Shown here: positions 26,572-35,630 of the stretch, one piece after another | Position numbering within the stretch: the stretch's first letter is position 1 | Layout of the letters: every line of letters begins with the position of its first letter | The notes under the pieces: model-generated | The model's database searches: none | What the model was told of the DNA's origin: nothing | The model's input: the letters and a program-made list of their open reading frames with translations, nothing else | NCBI RefSeq assembly: GCF_041197575.1 | Contig: NZ_JBDKXB010000015.1 | Span: forward strand, 1 to 64,000 | Length of the DNA: 64,000 nucleotides | Direction of reading: 5' to 3' | Source: Thioalkalicoccus limnaeus | Lineage (GTDB): Bacteria > Pseudomonadota > Gammaproteobacteria > Chromatiales > Chromatiaceae | Translations under genes and position numbers: made by a program

Positions 26572-28185
26572 TCAGGCCTCGGCGGCCATCAGCCGCTCTT
26601 CGTATTCGTTGCGAAAATAGCGCAAGGTGCTCAAGACCGGGTTCGGCGCCGTCTGGCCGAGCCCGCACAGGCTGGTCGCCTGGACCACGTCGCACAGGTC
26701 CTCGAGCAGGGCCAGGTCGCGCCGCGTGCCCTGGGCCTTGGCGATCCGATCGAGCAGTTCGTGCATCTGCAGCGTACCGGCCCGACAGGGCACGCACTTG
26801 CCGCAGGATTCGGTCATGCAGAACTCCATGAAGTAACGCGCCACGTCGACCATCGACGAATCCTCGTCCATGACGATCATACCGCCGGAGCCCATGATGG
26901 TGCCGAGATCGCGCAGACTGTCGTAATCGACCGGGATGTCGAGCTTGTCGGCCGGCAGACAGCCGCCGGACGGCCCACCGGTCTGCACCGCCTTGAAGGC
27001 CTTGCCACCGGGAATGCCACCGCCGATGACCTCGATGATGTCACGCAGTGTCGTGCCCATCGGCACCTCGATCAGGCCGGTGTTGCGGATCGTGCCGGCG
27101 AGCGCGAAGACCTTGGTACCCTTGGACTTGTCGGTGCCGATCGACGCGAACCAGGCACCACCCTCGCGCAGGATCGGGGCGATGTTCGCAAAGGTCTCGA
27201 CGTTGTTGATCAGCGTCGGATAGCCCCAAAGACCAGCCTGTGCCGGATAAGGCGGCCGCGGCCGCGGCTGACCACGCTGCCCCTCGATGGACGCCATCAG
27301 CGCCGTCTCCTCGCCACAGACGAAGGCGCCCGCGCCGAGACGGATCTCGATATCGAAGCTGAACTCGGTCTCGGCGATGTGGTGACCGAGGAAACCGGCG
27401 CGCCGGGCCTTGCGGATCGCGGTCTGGATCCGTTCGACGGCCAACGGATACTCGGCGCGCACGTAGACGTAGCCCTTGTCGGCCCCGATCGCGTAGGCAG
27501 CGATCGCCATGCCTTCGAGGATTCGATGCGGGTCCGACTCGAGAACCGCCCGATCCATGAAGGCCCCGGGGTCGCCCTCGTCGGCGTTGCAGATCACGAA
27601 CTTCTGCCCGCGCGGCATCTTCGCGACCGTAGACCACTTGAGGCCCGTCGGGTAGCCACCGCCGCCGCGGCCACGCAGTCCGCTCGCGGTCACCTCGTTC
27701 AGCACCTCCGCCGGTGTCATCTCGGTCAGGGCCTGGACCAGCGCGACATAACCGCCAACGGCGACATAGCCGCTGAAGCTGTCCGGATCGATAATGCCTG
27801 AGTTAGCCAGCACGATCTTGCGCTGGCGGGCGAAGAACGGCTGGTCGGTCGGGCAGTGCCGCCGCGTGACTGGCTGGCCACCGATACTGGCCAGGATGTC
27901 GGCGGCGTCGGCCGGTTTCACGTCGCGGTACAGGACCGGTTCCGGCGCATCCTCAGCGGTTTCGGCGACCGCGACCAGCGGACCGGCCGAGCACAGGCCC
28001 ATGCAGCCGACCGATTTCACCTGGCAGGTACCGGCGCCCGAACAGTGCTGGGACAGGGCGTCGAGCACCGCGGCCGCACCGGAGGACTGGCAGCTCGCGG
28101 CCATACAGACCCGCACCTCGTGCTTGATCCCGGCCCGTTCGGCCCGGATCGCCTCGGCGCGTTCGATCATGTCTTCGACATGCAT
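26572..28185 (-). CDS. hoxF: Hox diaphorase NADH-binding subunit HoxF
   Basis: A 537-residue NuoF-like subunit holding FMN and NAD(H). A thioredoxin-like [2Fe-2S] domain comes first (CMAASCQSSG and VGCMGLCSAGP). The NADH site is LRGRGGGGYPTGLKW and the FMN region includes FVICNADEGDPGAFMDR. The C-terminal [4Fe-4S] cluster lies in ESCGKCVPCRAGT and a later cysteine in TSLCGLGQ. hoxE precedes by three bases. Reduction of NAD with H2, or H2 release in fermentation or under excess light, is the known role of the complex. Confidence 0.96.
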   Translation of the reverse strand: MHVEDMIERAEAIRAERAGIKHEVRVCMAASCQSSGAAAVLDALSQHCSGAGTCQVKSVGCMGLCSAGPLVAVAETAEDAPEPVLYRDVKPADAADILASIGGQPVTRRHCPTDQPFFARQRKIVLANSGIIDPDSFSGYVAVGGYVALVQALTEMTPAEVLNEVTASGLRGRGGGGYPTGLKWSTVAKMPRGQKFVICNADEGDPGAFMDRAVLESDPHRILEGMAIAAYAIGADKGYVYVRAEYPLAVERIQTAIRKARRAGFLGHHIAETEFSFDIEIRLGAGAFVCGEETALMASIEGQRGQPRPRPPYPAQAGLWGYPTLINNVETFANIAPILREGGAWFASIGTDKSKGTKVFALAGTIRNTGLIEVPMGTTLRDIIEVIGGGIPGGKAFKAVQTGGPSGGCLPADKLDIPVDYDSLRDLGTIMGSGGMIVMDEDSSMVDVARYFMEFCMTESCGKCVPCRAGTLQMHELLDRIAKAQGTRRDLALLEDLCDVVQATSLCGLGQTAPNPVLSTLRYFRNEYEERLMAAEA

Positions 28186-28188
28186 GCC

Positions 28189-28677
28189 CTACTCCAATCC
28201 TGACAAGCGGTTGGCCAGTTCCTCGACGGTCTGCCGGCCGAGGACATCGCCATCGAGGACCACGGCTGGGGCCAGGCCACACGCCCCAACGCAGCGAGCG
28301 GTCAACACCGACAGGCGATCATCCGGGGTCGTCTCGCCCGGATGGACGCCAAAACGCTCCTCGATACCCTCGACCAACCCACCCGCGCCCTTGATATAGC
28401 AGGCGGTACCGGTGCAGACGACGCAGGCGTGGCGACCCTTCGGCTTCAGCGCGAACAAGTGATAGAAGGTCGCAACGCCAAACACCTTGCTCGGCGGCAG
28501 ATCGAGCGATTCGGCAACGAAACGCAACGAGGTCTCGTCAAGGAAGCCGAACGCGTCCTGGACGCTGTGCAAGGTCTCGATCAAGGCCTGCCCCGCGTAG
28601 CCATTGCGGCGCATCGTGGCGTTGACGAGCTTCCAGCGCTTGTCCGCGCTCGGCAGCGGTGGTTTGTTCGGCAGCAC
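28189..28677 (-). CDS. hoxE: Hox diaphorase subunit HoxE
   Basis: A 162-residue NuoE-like [2Fe-2S] subunit. Cluster ligands are C88 and C93 (CTGTACYIKG) and C129 and C133 (ARCVGACGLAP). VFGVATFYHLFALKPKGRH is typical of the family. It is the first gene of hoxEFUYHW, as in cyanobacteria and Thiocapsa-type pentameric enzymes, distinguishing it from the Ralstonia tetrameric type. Upstream is a 312-base spacer shared with the divergent pssA. Confidence 0.95.
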   Translation of the reverse strand: MLPNKPPLPSADKRWKLVNATMRRNGYAGQALIETLHSVQDAFGFLDETSLRFVAESLDLPPSKVFGVATFYHLFALKPKGRHACVVCTGTACYIKGAGGLVEGIEERFGVHPGETTPDDRLSVLTARCVGACGLAPAVVLDGDVLGRQTVEELANRLSGLE

Positions 28678-28989
28678 GAGATCGACTCCTTAGCATCGCT
28701 GGGCGGGGTCGCAACGTGGCCCCATCGATTCGTCGGTCGGATCGAGGCGGCGCGCTAGGCAGGGGCGTCACCCCGTTCGATACGAGAAGACCATTATGAC
28801 CGGTCAACATGACAACGGGAATGGCGGCGGTCACTCATCAAAACCGAACCGCAACCAAGCGATCCCCGTGATGATGGCGTTCGACGGGAACAGCCGACCG
28901 AACAGGGCGGCCCACAGGCGAAGCCATTTGCCGACCGAGCCGGCCCGGCTATACTGAGCGGCGAACCCAACCGCCGGATCGCCGTATCG
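28678..28989. other. Divergent hoxE-pssA control region
   Basis: A 312-base noncoding stretch. A good sigma-70-like promoter facing pssA is present (listed separately). I find no convincing promoter facing hoxE by eye, although the hox operon should start here. Confidence 0.5.
28928..28955 (+). promoter_or_regulatory. Candidate sigma-70 promoter of pssA
   Basis: TTGCCG (28928-28933), a 16-base spacer and TATACT (28950-28955), placing transcription start near 28962, about 28 bases before the pssA ATG. Confidence 0.55.
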
Positions 28990-29745
28990 ATGGACGACCA
29001 AGCCCTCCAGCCGAGGCGCCGCCGCGGCATCTATCTGTTGCCGAATCTCTTTACCACTGCCGCGCTGTTCGCCGGCTTCTACGCAATCCTGGCCGCCAAT
29101 CAGGGTCGCTTCGAGGCCGCGGCCCTGGCCATCTTCGCGGCCATGGTGCTCGATGGCTTCGACGGCCGCATCGCGCGCATGACCCGCACCCAGAGTGACT
29201 TCGGCGCCGAGTACGACAGCCTATCGGACATGGTCGCCTTCGGCGTCGCGCCCGCGCTGGTCATCTATCACTGGGTACTCGAAGGGCTCGGCCAGGTGGG
29301 CTGGCTCGTGGCCTTCGTCTATACTGCCGCTGCCGCGCTGCGGCTGGCCCGCTTCAATACACAGATCGGCATCGCCGATAAGCGCTACTTCCAAGGGTTG
29401 CCGAGCCCGGCGGCCGCCGCGATCATTGCCGCCGGCGTCTGGATCGGCGCCGTCTACGAGATTCCGGACGACTCGCTGTTCGTGGCCGGCCTCGCCGGCC
29501 TGATCACGACCACTGTCGGCCTGTTGATGGTCAGCAACTTCCGCTTCTACAGCTTCAAGGGCCCAGAGTTGCGGGGTCGTGTTTCCTTCATCCTCGCCGT
29601 CGTCGTGATGCTGGCCTTCGCCGTGATCCTGATCAACCCGCCGGTGGTCCTGTTTCTCGGCTTCCTGGCCTATGTGATCTCGGGACCGACCTGGACCCTG
29701 ATCCGCCGCCGGCAACACCTCGCACAGCGCCACAGGGACCGCTGA
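28990..29745 (+). CDS. pssA: CDP-diacylglycerol-serine O-phosphatidyltransferase PssA
   Basis: A 251-residue membrane enzyme making phosphatidylserine, the precursor of phosphatidylethanolamine. The CDP-alcohol phosphatidyltransferase motif is complete: D55, D58, D76 and D80 in LDGFDGRIARM and EYDSLSDMVAFGVAP. About seven hydrophobic segments follow. This is the integral, Bacillus-type enzyme, not the soluble E. coli form. It starts about 28 bases after a good promoter. Confidence 0.94.
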   Translation: MDDQALQPRRRRGIYLLPNLFTTAALFAGFYAILAANQGRFEAAALAIFAAMVLDGFDGRIARMTRTQSDFGAEYDSLSDMVAFGVAPALVIYHWVLEGLGQVGWLVAFVYTAAAALRLARFNTQIGIADKRYFQGLPSPAAAAIIAAGVWIGAVYEIPDDSLFVAGLAGLITTTVGLLMVSNFRFYSFKGPELRGRVSFILAVVVMLAFAVILINPPVVLFLGFLAYVISGPTWTLIRRRQHLAQRHRDR

Positions 29746-29780
29746 GCGATCCAGTTCGAAACAGAGGCGTGAACAGCGAC

Positions 29781-30182
29781 ATGACACCCTTCGACTACCG
29801 CTATCAACGTACCGGACGGCTAGGCCATGTCGAGCTGACGGGTTCCAAGACCTTCGCGGATGCGATCGAGATGTGGGAGCGAGTCCGTCAAGCGATCGAA
29901 CGGGAGAGGCTCGACGGGGTGCTGGTCGTTGATCGCACCAAGACCGAACTGACCCTCGACCAGGTCATGGAATTGGAGCAACAGGTCACGGCCCGTGGGT
30001 TTCCGCGCGAGATCCGCATCGCGATCGTCCCGACGGAAACCCGGACCCTTGGCAACTATCGGTTTGGCGAGACGGTGGCGCGCAACCGCGGCTGGCCCCG
30101 GATCGCGGTCTTCGCGAGCGAGGCCGAGGCACGCGCCTGGCTGGCGGAAGCGCCGTCCAACCATCAGAATACGAACGACTGA
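29781..30182 (+). CDS. Small STAS/SpoIIAA-like hypothetical protein
   Basis: A 133-residue protein beginning MTPFDYRYQRTGRLGHVELT. The alternation of strands and helices (FADAIEMWERVRQAIERE, LDGVLVVDRTKTELTLDQVM, RIAIVPTETRTLGNYRFGE) resembles STAS-like domains of the SpoIIAA type that often stand alone in proteobacteria. A GTG at 29769, in frame, is an alternative start. It follows pssA by 35 bases and ends 6 bases before the oppositely oriented tRNA-Leu. Function unknown. Confidence 0.7.
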   Translation: MTPFDYRYQRTGRLGHVELTGSKTFADAIEMWERVRQAIERERLDGVLVVDRTKTELTLDQVMELEQQVTARGFPREIRIAIVPTETRTLGNYRFGETVARNRGWPRIAVFASEAEARAWLAEAPSNHQNTND

Positions 30183-30188
30183 TTTATT

Positions 30189-30273
30189 TGGTGCGCAGAG
30201 GGGGACTCGAACCCCCACGCCTTGCGGCACTGGAACCTAAATCCAGCGCGTCTACCGATTCCGCCATCTGCGC
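30189..30273 (-). tRNA. tRNA-Leu (anticodon UAG)
   Basis: An 85-nucleotide class II tRNA with encoded CCA. The acceptor stem GCGCAGA pairs with TCTGCGC, followed by discriminator A. The anticodon stem-loop is CTGGA-TTTAGGT-TCCAG, giving anticodon TAG (reads CUA). It has the long variable arm of tRNA-Leu (GTGCCGCAAGGCG region) and a T-loop GTTCGAGTC. It closely matches gammaproteobacterial tRNA-Leu(UAG). Confidence 0.97.
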
Positions 30274-30282
30274 CCGGACGCC

Positions 30283-30686
30283 GAATTCTAACGCACATGA
30301 CGCAGCTCCACCGCAAAAAACACGCCTCGTCGGACCGCGGCGTCCCGTCTGCCCGGCGTCCTTGCCATGCGTAACGATGGCGCACAACGCAAGCCGCGCG
30401 TGACCTCTCGGCAAGGATCGGGTCGCCGGGGGTCCGCCGCAGACCGGGCGAGCCGCCCGGCGCCCCTCGACGATCGCGGCATTCAGCGCGACGGAGAAGG
30501 CCACCAGTCTGGGGGCTGAATTGCGACTCGATTTCTGCCCCAGTTGATTCGGCGACTCTTCGACCAGCATACTCGGTCGGTGTGACCTTCGAGGCGCCGC
30601 TGAAGCGCTCGACACGCGGTTTCGAACGACGCGCGGCGCGGAGACCCTGGAGCCATGGCCTGGCGGCCTCCCCTTTGGAGCAATCC
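30283..30686. other. Spacer between tRNA-Leu and gmhA
   Basis: About 400 bases. Open frames here on the minus strand run through the tRNA and lack motifs, and the plus-strand frame ahead of gmhA has no ribosome site. I see no gene. It presumably holds the tRNA promoter (reading left) and the gmhA promoter. Confidence 0.5.
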
Positions 30687-31262
30687 ATGCAAAGACACAT
30701 CCGTGCCACCCTCGCGACCCACATCGAGATCATTCGCCAACTGGAGGCACTGACCGCCGATATCGAACGCCTCGCGCTGCGCATCGCCGCAACCCTGTCC
30801 AGCGGCGGTCGCGTGTTCTGGATCGGCAATGGCGGCAGCGCTGCCGACTGCCAGCACCTTGCCGCCGAGATGGTCGGACGCTTCCAACGCGAACGCGATG
30901 GGCTCTCGGCCATCGCCTTGACGACCGATACCTCGATCCTGACCTCGGTCGCGAACGATTTCGGCTTCGAGGCGATCTTCGCCCGCCAGATCGAGGCCCT
31001 AGGCCGGCCAGGCGATCTGCTGATGGGCCTCTCGACCTCGGGCAACAGCCCGAACGTCCTGGCCGCGATGCAACGCGCCGCCGACCTCGGCCTCTATCGC
31101 GCCGGCCTGACCGGAGCGCGCGGGGGACGCCTGGTCGAACACACGGACCACTGCCTGATCGTACCGAGCACCAACACTGCGCGCATCCAGGAGGCACACA
31201 TCCTGATCGGTCATCTGCTCTGCGACCTGGTCGAGACGCGTTTTGCGACCGCCACACCATGA
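30687..31262 (+). CDS. gmhA: Sedoheptulose-7-phosphate isomerase GmhA
   Basis: A 191-residue SIS-domain isomerase making D-glycero-D-manno-heptose 7-phosphate for the LPS inner core. Key segments are WIGNGGSAADCQHLAAEMVG, LMGLSTSGNSPNVLAAMQ and the C-terminal QEAHILIGHLLCDLVE with the catalytic histidine. The ATG at 30687 has GGAG six bases upstream. hldE follows after about 60 bases, so two steps of ADP-heptose synthesis are paired. Confidence 0.94.
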   Translation: MQRHIRATLATHIEIIRQLEALTADIERLALRIAATLSSGGRVFWIGNGGSAADCQHLAAEMVGRFQRERDGLSAIALTTDTSILTSVANDFGFEAIFARQIEALGRPGDLLMGLSTSGNSPNVLAAMQRAADLGLYRAGLTGARGGRLVEHTDHCLIVPSTNTARIQEAHILIGHLLCDLVETRFATATP

Positions 31263-31323
31263 CTGGCGATCCAAACCCGCAGAGCCCCTCTACGAGCGGA
31301 CGCCGGACCGGCGCGGATTGCTG

Positions 31324-32811
31324 ATGTTGCGGGATCCGGATCCGGTTCTCGACGCCGTTCGGCGGCGTTTCGATCGCCGCCGCGTACTGGTCGTCGGGGA
31401 CGTGATGCTCGATCGCTACATCTGGGGCCGGGTCCGGCGCATCTCGCCCGAGGCGCCGATCCCGGTGCTGCAGCTCGAACGCGAGACCGAGGTTCCAGGC
31501 GGGGCCGCGAACGTGGCGCGGAATCTCGCCGGTCTCGGCATGACGGTCGAGCTGGCCGGGGCGACCGGCGACGACAGCGCGCGCGTAAGCCTGCTGCGCG
31601 CGCTGACCGCCGAAGGGATCGATCCGGATGCCCTGCTGATCGTCGGCGACCGGGGCACCACGACCAAATCCCGCGTGATCGGCAACCACCAGCAGATGCT
31701 GCGGATCGACGACGAATCTACCGCCTCGCTATCCGACGGCGATCAGGAACGGCTGCTTGCCGCCGTGATACCACGGCTGCGGGGCCTCGGGGCGCTGGTC
31801 TTGTCCGATTATGCCAAAGGCGTGTTGACCCCTGTGCTCTGCGCGGAACTGATCGGCCGCGCCAAGGCCTTGGGGATCCCAGTCCTGGTCGATCCCAAAG
31901 GCCGGGATTTCCGCCGCTATGCGGGGGCGACCCTGATCACCCCGAACAGGGCGGAATTGGCCGGCGCGACCGGGGTAGCGCTCGACGATCATCCCGGACT
32001 CCTGAGCGCAGCGGTCCAGATGCGTGCCGACCTCGGCCTAGCCGCGATGGTCCTGACCCTGAGCGAACAGGGGCTGGCCCTGATCGACGAGACCGGGACC
32101 GCCTTGATCCCGGCGATGGCGAAGGAGGTCTTCGACGTCTCGGGTGCCGGCGATACCGTGATTGCCGCCTTCGCCGCGGGTTTGGCGGTCGGCCTCGGAT
32201 TCCCCGACACGGCGCATTTGGCCAACCTCGCGGCCGGCGTCGTCGTGGGTCGTGTCGGGACCGCGGTGATCGGCACCGACGATCTGCTCGCGACCATCTC
32301 GACCGAACAGGCGCTGGGGCAAGCGGCCAAGGTCTGCGATCTCGCGAACCTGGCCGACCAGGTTCGCCGCTGGCAGGCCACCGGGGAACGCGTAGTCTTC
32401 ACGAATGGCTGCTTCGATCTGCTCCATGTCGGTCACGTCACCTATCTGGAGCGAGCGCGGCGCCAGGGTCAGCGCCTCGTCGTCGGGCTCAATACCGATC
32501 GTTCGGTCCGCGAGCTCAAGGGGCCGGATCGACCGGTGATCAGCGAGGACGATCGCGCCCGGGTCGTCGCCGCGCTCGCGGTCGTCGACGCCGTCGTCCT
32601 GTTCGATGAGCCGACGCCGCTGACGCTGATCGAGACGCTCAGGCCCGATGTACTGGTCAAGGGGGCCGACTACCGGGAAGACGAGGTGGTCGGTGCCCGC
32701 CAGATCCGCGCCTGGGGCGGACAGGTGGTCCTGATACCTCTGGTCCCGGAACGCAGCACGACCGCGATCATTCGGCGTCTCGGTGCCGATGACGGGACGA
32801 GCCGGGGCTGA
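31324..32811 (+). CDS. hldE: Bifunctional heptose-7-phosphate kinase / heptose-1-phosphate adenylyltransferase HldE
   Basis: A 495-residue two-domain enzyme. The N-terminal ribokinase-fold kinase shows VPGGAANVARNLAGLG, VLSDYAKGVL and the catalytic anion-hole motif DVSGAGDTVIAAFAAGL. The C-terminal nucleotidyltransferase begins FTNGCFDLLHVGHVTYLERA, with the HxGH motif, and ends with the ISTA-like region RSTTAIIRRL. It makes heptose 1,7-bisphosphate and then ADP-heptose. The start at 31324 gives normal length; the frame is open somewhat earlier. It is downstream of gmhA and converges on the CNNM gene with a 22-base gap. Confidence 0.95.
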   Translation: MLRDPDPVLDAVRRRFDRRRVLVVGDVMLDRYIWGRVRRISPEAPIPVLQLERETEVPGGAANVARNLAGLGMTVELAGATGDDSARVSLLRALTAEGIDPDALLIVGDRGTTTKSRVIGNHQQMLRIDDESTASLSDGDQERLLAAVIPRLRGLGALVLSDYAKGVLTPVLCAELIGRAKALGIPVLVDPKGRDFRRYAGATLITPNRAELAGATGVALDDHPGLLSAAVQMRADLGLAAMVLTLSEQGLALIDETGTALIPAMAKEVFDVSGAGDTVIAAFAAGLAVGLGFPDTAHLANLAAGVVVGRVGTAVIGTDDLLATISTEQALGQAAKVCDLANLADQVRRWQATGERVVFTNGCFDLLHVGHVTYLERARRQGQRLVVGLNTDRSVRELKGPDRPVISEDDRARVVAALAVVDAVVLFDEPTPLTLIETLRPDVLVKGADYREDEVVGARQIRAWGGQVVLIPLVPERSTTAIIRRLGADDGTSRG

Positions 32812-32833
32812 GGGTCCACCGGTCGGCACCGCC

Positions 32834-33856
32834 CTACTGGTCGGCCGGAATCGGGCGCGCGATGCCGCGCAGCAGACGTCCGAGGATATCGGTTCCGGTC
32901 ACGACGCGCGGCTGATCGCACCATAACAGGATCACGTCGTTATCGAGGATGTCGTCACCGAGGTGACGCGGCAGGATACGGAACCGCGGGATCAGGCCAC
33001 CCAATTTGGTATCGGCTTCACGAACGATGATGGGTCGGTGGCAATGGCGGATGGGACTGAAGAGCTTCGGCGCGAACAGCGCGTCGCGCAGGAAATCGTC
33101 GGCGCGGATCACGAGGCGCGGCTCGCCCGACGGATCGACGATCAGGATCCAGCTCTTGCCGGACCGATTGACCGCGCGCAGAAAGGGATGATCGATGTCG
33201 GGTTCGATCCGCGGAAACAGCGGGCGATCGCCATCGAACGGCAGGCACAGGACGCTGCGCGGGTCGATCGGCTCGCCTTCGTCGCGCAGCGGCACGTCGT
33301 CGATCTCGAGGAAGTTCAGCGCCCCCTGACCCTCGATCCGGGCGATGTCGCTGTCATCCGACGCCATGTGCAGCTCTATCACGCGGCGCAGATCCCGTTC
33401 CCGAAAATAGCGGATCTCCTCGCCACCGAGCCACGCGTCCAGCACCCAGGCCGTCGGGCGCGCGACCGGATAGAGAAGCACCTGATAGAATCTGAGCAGC
33501 GGCGCCAGGCGGGCGGCCATCGCTAGGGCGTGGCGGGTGAAATAGGCTTGCGGGATGATCTCGGCGAAGAGGGTGATCACGACCGTCGAAAACAGGAAGG
33601 CCACTACACCGCTCAAGACGGATCCGGACAGCAGCGCCAGCATCACGTTCACGCTGACGTTGCCCCAGAGGATGGTCACCAGCGCGAAATTGGCCTGGTC
33701 GCGCAGGGCGAGGACCTGACGAGCCTTCGGGTTGCCCTTGCGCGTCTCGACCTCGAGCTCCAGCTTGCTCAGAGAAAATAGCGCCAGATTCAGGCCTGAC
33801 AAGATCGCCGACTGCGACAAGCACAGCAGAACGCCCAGCCAGATCCAGATGGTCAT
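32834..33856 (-). CDS. CNNM/DUF21-domain membrane protein
   Basis: A 340-residue protein with an N-terminal CNNM (DUF21) transmembrane domain over roughly residues 1-170. It shows ILSGLNLALFSLSKLELE, NFALVTILWGNVSVNVMLAL and FAEIIPQAYFTRHAL. A soluble part in the position of the CBS pair follows. CBS features are faint, and there is no clear CorC_HlyC domain. Relatives are cation (Mg/Co) transport proteins and haemolysin-like CorB/C proteins. The start at 33854-33856 begins the first helix; its ribosome site is weak. Substrate unknown. Confidence 0.85.
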   Translation of the reverse strand: MTIWIWLGVLLCLSQSAILSGLNLALFSLSKLELEVETRKGNPKARQVLALRDQANFALVTILWGNVSVNVMLALLSGSVLSGVVAFLFSTVVITLFAEIIPQAYFTRHALAMAARLAPLLRFYQVLLYPVARPTAWVLDAWLGGEEIRYFRERDLRRVIELHMASDDSDIARIEGQGALNFLEIDDVPLRDEGEPIDPRSVLCLPFDGDRPLFPRIEPDIDHPFLRAVNRSGKSWILIVDPSGEPRLVIRADDFLRDALFAPKLFSPIRHCHRPIIVREADTKLGGLIPRFRILPRHLGDDILDNDVILLWCDQPRVVTGTDILGRLLRGIARPIPADQ

Positions 33857-33948
33857 GTCGACGCAGCGCCCATCAGGGATCTCCCCGAGAGGCCGGGACC
33901 AGGCCGTCGCCCGAGACGAGCAACGCACTCACATCCGCCGATGCGGCC

Positions 33949-34359
33949 TCACTCGGCGGAGACGAGCTCGGTGACGAAGCGCGGCGGCTGCTCGATCGTC
34001 CGTTTCACCGCGCATTGGTTCATCGCCTTGACGATGCCGTCGCGATACTTGTCCGGAAAACCCTCCGGCAAGGTCAGCCGCAACACGGCCTGGGCTGCCG
34101 CAGGGTCGGTCTTATGCCCCTGCCAATCCATCCGAAGATGCAGGCCCTCGGTCGGCAGATTGCGGGCCTGGCAGAACTTGAGGGCGAAGATGCCGGCGCA
34201 AGTCGCGATCGACGCAAGGAACAGGTCGAAAGGTTGCGGTGCCGCGTTCGTACCCCCGTGCTCGACCAATTGGTCGGTTTGGATCCGGAATCCACGAAGC
34301 TCAGCGTCGACGCGTTGTCCACCGGGAAAACCGATCTCGATCCGTTCTGTCAAAGCCAT
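33949..34359 (-). CDS. OsmC/Ohr-family redox protein
   Basis: A 136-residue OsmC-fold protein. The two peroxidatic/resolving cysteines are C54 (LASIATCAGIFAL) and C116 (KAMNQCAVKRT). GGTNAAPQPFDLFLAS is typical of the YhfA-like branch. The ATG at 34357-34359 has AAGGAG eight bases upstream. Members reduce organic hydroperoxides, but this branch is less studied. It is divergent from the Cache-domain gene, separated by 234 bases. Confidence 0.88.
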   Translation of the reverse strand: MALTERIEIGFPGGQRVDAELRGFRIQTDQLVEHGGTNAAPQPFDLFLASIATCAGIFALKFCQARNLPTEGLHLRMDWQGHKTDPAAAQAVLRLTLPEGFPDKYRDGIVKAMNQCAVKRTIEQPPRFVTELVSAE

Positions 34360-34593
34360 CGCGACGGCTCCTTCATTTCTCGACCCGCACAGATCATACC
34401 GGAGGTCGAGGAGCCCATGCATCACCTCTTTCGTCCCTTCACCCGAACCGCGAGACGCGGATCGCGATCACCACGCAGCTCGAGAGTGCGTTCCGCGCGG
34501 GCTGCGCGAGGCCGTCAAACGCCCCTATGGACCGCGAACTCGACTTGTAATAGTGTTGGCGCTCCCGAAGAACAATATGATGAGGAGACAGAG

Positions 34594-35040
34594 ATGAAAC
34601 AGGTCCTAGTTGGTGTCGCCGCGTTGACCCTGATGACCTCGGCGCTGGCCTTCGAGATGGCGTCCCCGGATGAGGCCAAGGCGATGAGCGAGCGCGCCCA
34701 AGCCGTGGTCAACGAGATGGGCAGTGAAAAGGCCTTCGAGATGTTCGCCGATCCGGATGGCGAGTTCATCGATCGCGACCTGTATGTCTTCTGCATGGAC
34801 ATGGAGGGCGTGATGCTGTCCCACCCGCTGCGGCCGGAATTGGTCGGTCAGAACCTCATCGATTTCAACCGCTACGGCGATCTGCTCTTTCAGAACATGA
34901 TCGCGAAGGCCAAGGAATCGGGCTCCGGCTGGGTCGATTACAACTGGACCTATCCAGGAACCGACGAGATCCGCGAGAAGACCAGCTATATCGCGACCAA
35001 CGATGAGGAGTTCTTCTGTGGCGTTGGGGCCTATAAGTAA
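34594..35040 (+). CDS. Periplasmic single Cache-domain protein
   Basis: A 148-residue protein with signal peptide MKQVLVGVAALTLMTSALAF. The mature part is one Cache domain: EKAFEMFADPDGEFIDRDLY, VFCMDMEGVMLSHP, LRPELVGQNLIDFNRYGD and a GSGWVDYNWTYPGT segment. It has no C-terminal membrane helix or signalling domain, so it is a free ligand-binding sensor or carrier. The ATG at 34594 has AGGAG upstream. Such stand-alone Cache proteins usually partner with a membrane receptor encoded elsewhere. Ligand unknown; small carboxylates are typical for the family. Confidence 0.85.
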   Translation: MKQVLVGVAALTLMTSALAFEMASPDEAKAMSERAQAVVNEMGSEKAFEMFADPDGEFIDRDLYVFCMDMEGVMLSHPLRPELVGQNLIDFNRYGDLLFQNMIAKAKESGSGWVDYNWTYPGTDEIREKTSYIATNDEEFFCGVGAYK

Positions 35041-35177
35041 GTAGCCCGAACGGCGTCGGCGGCCCCGCCCCCGCGGAGCCGCCTCCCGATGTGCGGCGCA
35101 CGTCCTCGGGAGAAGGCGGCCAGACCGTGCGCCCCGACTGCCGACAACTCACGATCGAGAGCGACCCGTTCGAAGGT

Positions 35178-35567
35178 TCAGGATCGGCCGTCATCAAGCC
35201 GCATCAGAAAACGCACGAAACCCATCGCGGCATTGAAAAAATCCATCCGTGGCTCGCCGCGGCAATCGGCCGCGATCCGTACGAGCGCCGCCTCGAGCTC
35301 GGCGCCGCGCAAGACGTCCTGGCCGGTCGCCAGATTGACCCCCGAGATGAACCCGGCCAACCATTCGCGATAACGACGGTATTCGTCGGTCTGATCGCCC
35401 CGCTCGAAGCCCGCGGCGGCGTCCAAGAACTTCTCGCAACTGTTGACGCCATAACCCCATAGGGTAGATGCCGCCGTCGGAGCCGGCGCCAACACGACCA
35501 GCAGAGCCACCGCACCGACCCGCCGCAACCATCGAGGTGTGACCTTCACTTTTGTGTAACCATTCAT
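35178..35567 (-). CDS. Exported conserved hypothetical protein (Rap1a-like layout)
   Basis: A 129-residue protein with a basic N-terminus, MNGYTKVKVTPRWLRR, a hydrophobic segment (VGAVALLVVLAPAPTAAS) and a short mature domain. Conserved-looking parts are WGYGVNSCEKFLDAA, YREWLAGFISGVNLAT and RIAADCRGEPRMDFFNAAMG, with two cysteines that could form one disulfide. The spacing (Cys, W-x-G-x2-G, Cys, short helix) recalls small exported HdeA/Rap1a-like proteins. I infer fold similarity only. It is divergent from the glycosyltransferase gene. Confidence 0.65.
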   Translation of the reverse strand: MNGYTKVKVTPRWLRRVGAVALLVVLAPAPTAASTLWGYGVNSCEKFLDAAAGFERGDQTDEYRRYREWLAGFISGVNLATGQDVLRGAELEAALVRIAADCRGEPRMDFFNAAMGFVRFLMRLDDGRS

Positions 35568-35630
35568 TCATGCGCCCCAGCCGGGCGTCCGCTAACATCC
35601 GTCGATTTGCCAATGCCAGGGAGCCGCGCG

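Noticed and set aside
30164..31045. Minus-strand frame across tRNA-Leu and gmhA
   Set aside because: It reads through a certain tRNA and the opposite strand of gmhA; composition is non-protein-like.
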